Shown: positions 63,335 through 64,000 of the stretch, in pieces | How positions within the stretch are numbered: the stretch's first letter is position 1 | Layout of the letters: the number at the start of each line of letters is the position of its first letter | DNA from: Bacteroidia bacterium | Lineage (GTDB): Bacteria > Bacteroidota > Bacteroidia > Bacteroidales > UBA932 | NCBI GenBank assembly: GCA_021153285.1 | Contig: JAGKTT010000002.1 | Coordinates: 46,069 to 110,068 of the forward strand | Direction: 5' to 3' | DNA: 64,000 nucleotides | Translations under genes and position numbers: made by a program | The notes under the pieces: model-generated | Seen by the model: only the letters and a program-made list of their open reading frames with translations | The model's database searches: none | Told to the model about the DNA's origin: nothing

Positions 63335-64000
63335 TCACCGCGTCTTCCATTCAAACTTGTAATTAGGACTTGCACTACCTCTGAAGATGATACCCACTGT
63401 CTGACTTTCCGAGTCAAGCCAGTCAGCCAATTTTTTCGAGCATAAGATTGAAGCAGACGAGTCATTTTGGGAAGAAGGTCTTGTACGAAGTATTTCTTTC
63501 TTCAGGTATTCTGGAGCAATCTTGTACACTTCTTTCCATCCCCTCATAAAACTTGAGCGGTAGCCTGTCTCTTTTATCTCTTTCACCTGCCAAGACTCTG
63601 CCGGTCTTATCAAATCCTCAATCTCGCTCATCACCTTACCACCGCTTAGCTTCCAATCCTTGCCTCTGTAGTAGTCAAGAAACTTCTCTATCTCAGGGAT
63701 AGGGTCGCAGTTATTCTTGAAGAAGAAAATCGGATATAATATTTCAATAAATTCTTTGTTGGATAATGTTGAAAGTACATTATCTCTTTTATTATCTATA
63801 TTATTATCCTTATCATTATTGTGTAAGATTTCTTCACATGGCATGTTAGATTTTCTTACATCAGGTTGTGAACTTTTCTCACATGGAGTGTTAACTTTTC
63901 TCACACCTTCATGTAATATTTTTTCACACCATTGCAGGGCTGGCTTCGGAATTGAACGGTAGAAGTCCTTAAGCATCTCGGGATCATTGCATTTTGGCGG
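63335..64000 (-). CDS. Replication-type protein (DUF7833-like), N-terminus beyond window
   Basis: The frame is open to the window edge upstream of the ATG at 63976 (PPKCNDPE precedes it), so the 5' end is missing and 221 residues are visible. The C-terminal part (about residue 75 on, counted from the ATG) EFIEILYPIFFFKNNCDPIPEIEKFLDYYRGKDW resembles the DUF7833-type domains found in Bacteroidota mobile-element replication or replisome-like proteins; this is from memory of the family, not a search. Near the N-terminus are two 15-residue repeats (CEKILHEGVRKVNTP, CEKSSQPDVRKSNMP). Confidence 0.55.
   Translation of the reverse strand, partial: PPKCNDPEMLKDFYRSIPKPALQWCEKILHEGVRKVNTPCEKSSQPDVRKSNMPCEEILHNNDKDNNIDNKRDNVLSTLSNKEFIEILYPIFFFKNNCDPIPEIEKFLDYYRGKDWKLSGGKVMSEIEDLIRPAESWQVKEIKETGYRSSFMRGWKEVYKIAPEYLKKEILRTRPSSQNDSSASILCSKKLADWLDSESQTVGIIFRGSASPNYKFEWKTR
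63839..63928 (-). repeat. Two 45-bp coding tandem repeats
   Basis: Two in-frame 15-residue units (CEKxxxxxVRKxNxP) followed by a partial third (CEEILHNN). Confidence 0.6.

Noticed and set aside
1..64000. CRISPR arrays, rRNA genes and complete insertion sequences
   Set aside because: I saw no regularly spaced repeats, rRNA sequence or transposase gene.

Overview
The window looks like chromosomal DNA of a gut-type Bacteroidales bacterium (phylum Bacteroidota). The evidence is the set of SusC/SusD pairs, BACON- and DUF5689-type lipoproteins, an ECF sigma/FecR pair, a PG0541-type transporter-associated protein, a BfmA/BtgA-type mobilisation protein, and many TAnnTTTG (-7) promoter boxes, the promoter type of this phylum. 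I cannot name the genus with confidence.

Layout. (A) 1-11.5 kb, minus strand: surface lipoproteins. These are a partial repeat-domain lipoprotein, a BACON lipoprotein, an overlapping pair of related lipoproteins, and an Oar-like TonB-dependent receptor with a BACON/OB-fold/DUF5689-like partner. (B) 11.5-15 kb: metK behind a probable SAM riboswitch, smpB and miaA. (C) 15-23.4 kb, minus strand: a dense housekeeping cluster from trxA through an outer-membrane barrel protein, a LOG-family enzyme, a polyprenyl synthase, holB, ricT and trmB to a DUF5686 protein. (D) 23.5-30.7 kb: a tripartite RND efflux operon ending in a PG0541-like protein, with a divergent AraC regulator and a shared control region carrying direct repeats. 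(E) 30.6-34.7 kb: a prolyl-tRNA-associated-domain deacylase, lgt, pgk, an rRNA-methyltransferase-like protein and tRNA-Leu(CAA). (F) 35.1-40.9 kb, plus strand: ECF sigma, FecR anti-sigma, an STN-containing SusC and an unusually short SusD. (G) 40.9-60.2 kb, minus strand: an 11-gene operon-like block. In transcription order it holds an organophosphate-type MFS antiporter, two DNase-I-fold (EEP) proteins, a lipoprotein, SusC, SusD, a BACON lipoprotein, a DUF5689 lipoprotein, an IPT/NHL lipoprotein, a GH3 glycosidase and an SGNH hydrolase. (H) 60.3-64 kb, minus strand: part of a mobilisable element (membrane protein, BtgB/DUF5712-like relaxase, BtgA-like protein, candidate oriT, and a partial replication-type protein).

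The most interesting unit is block G. It pairs a SusCD importer with two secreted metal-dependent phosphoesterase-fold enzymes and an inner-membrane phosphate-ester antiporter. That suggests uptake of a phosphorylated or phosphodiester-containing substrate rather than a plain polysaccharide. Block F runs convergently into G and has the parts of a trans-envelope signalling relay (SusC STN to FecR to sigma) but no catabolic enzymes, so it may sense or regulate rather than feed. Functions are read from sequence alone; no database search was run.
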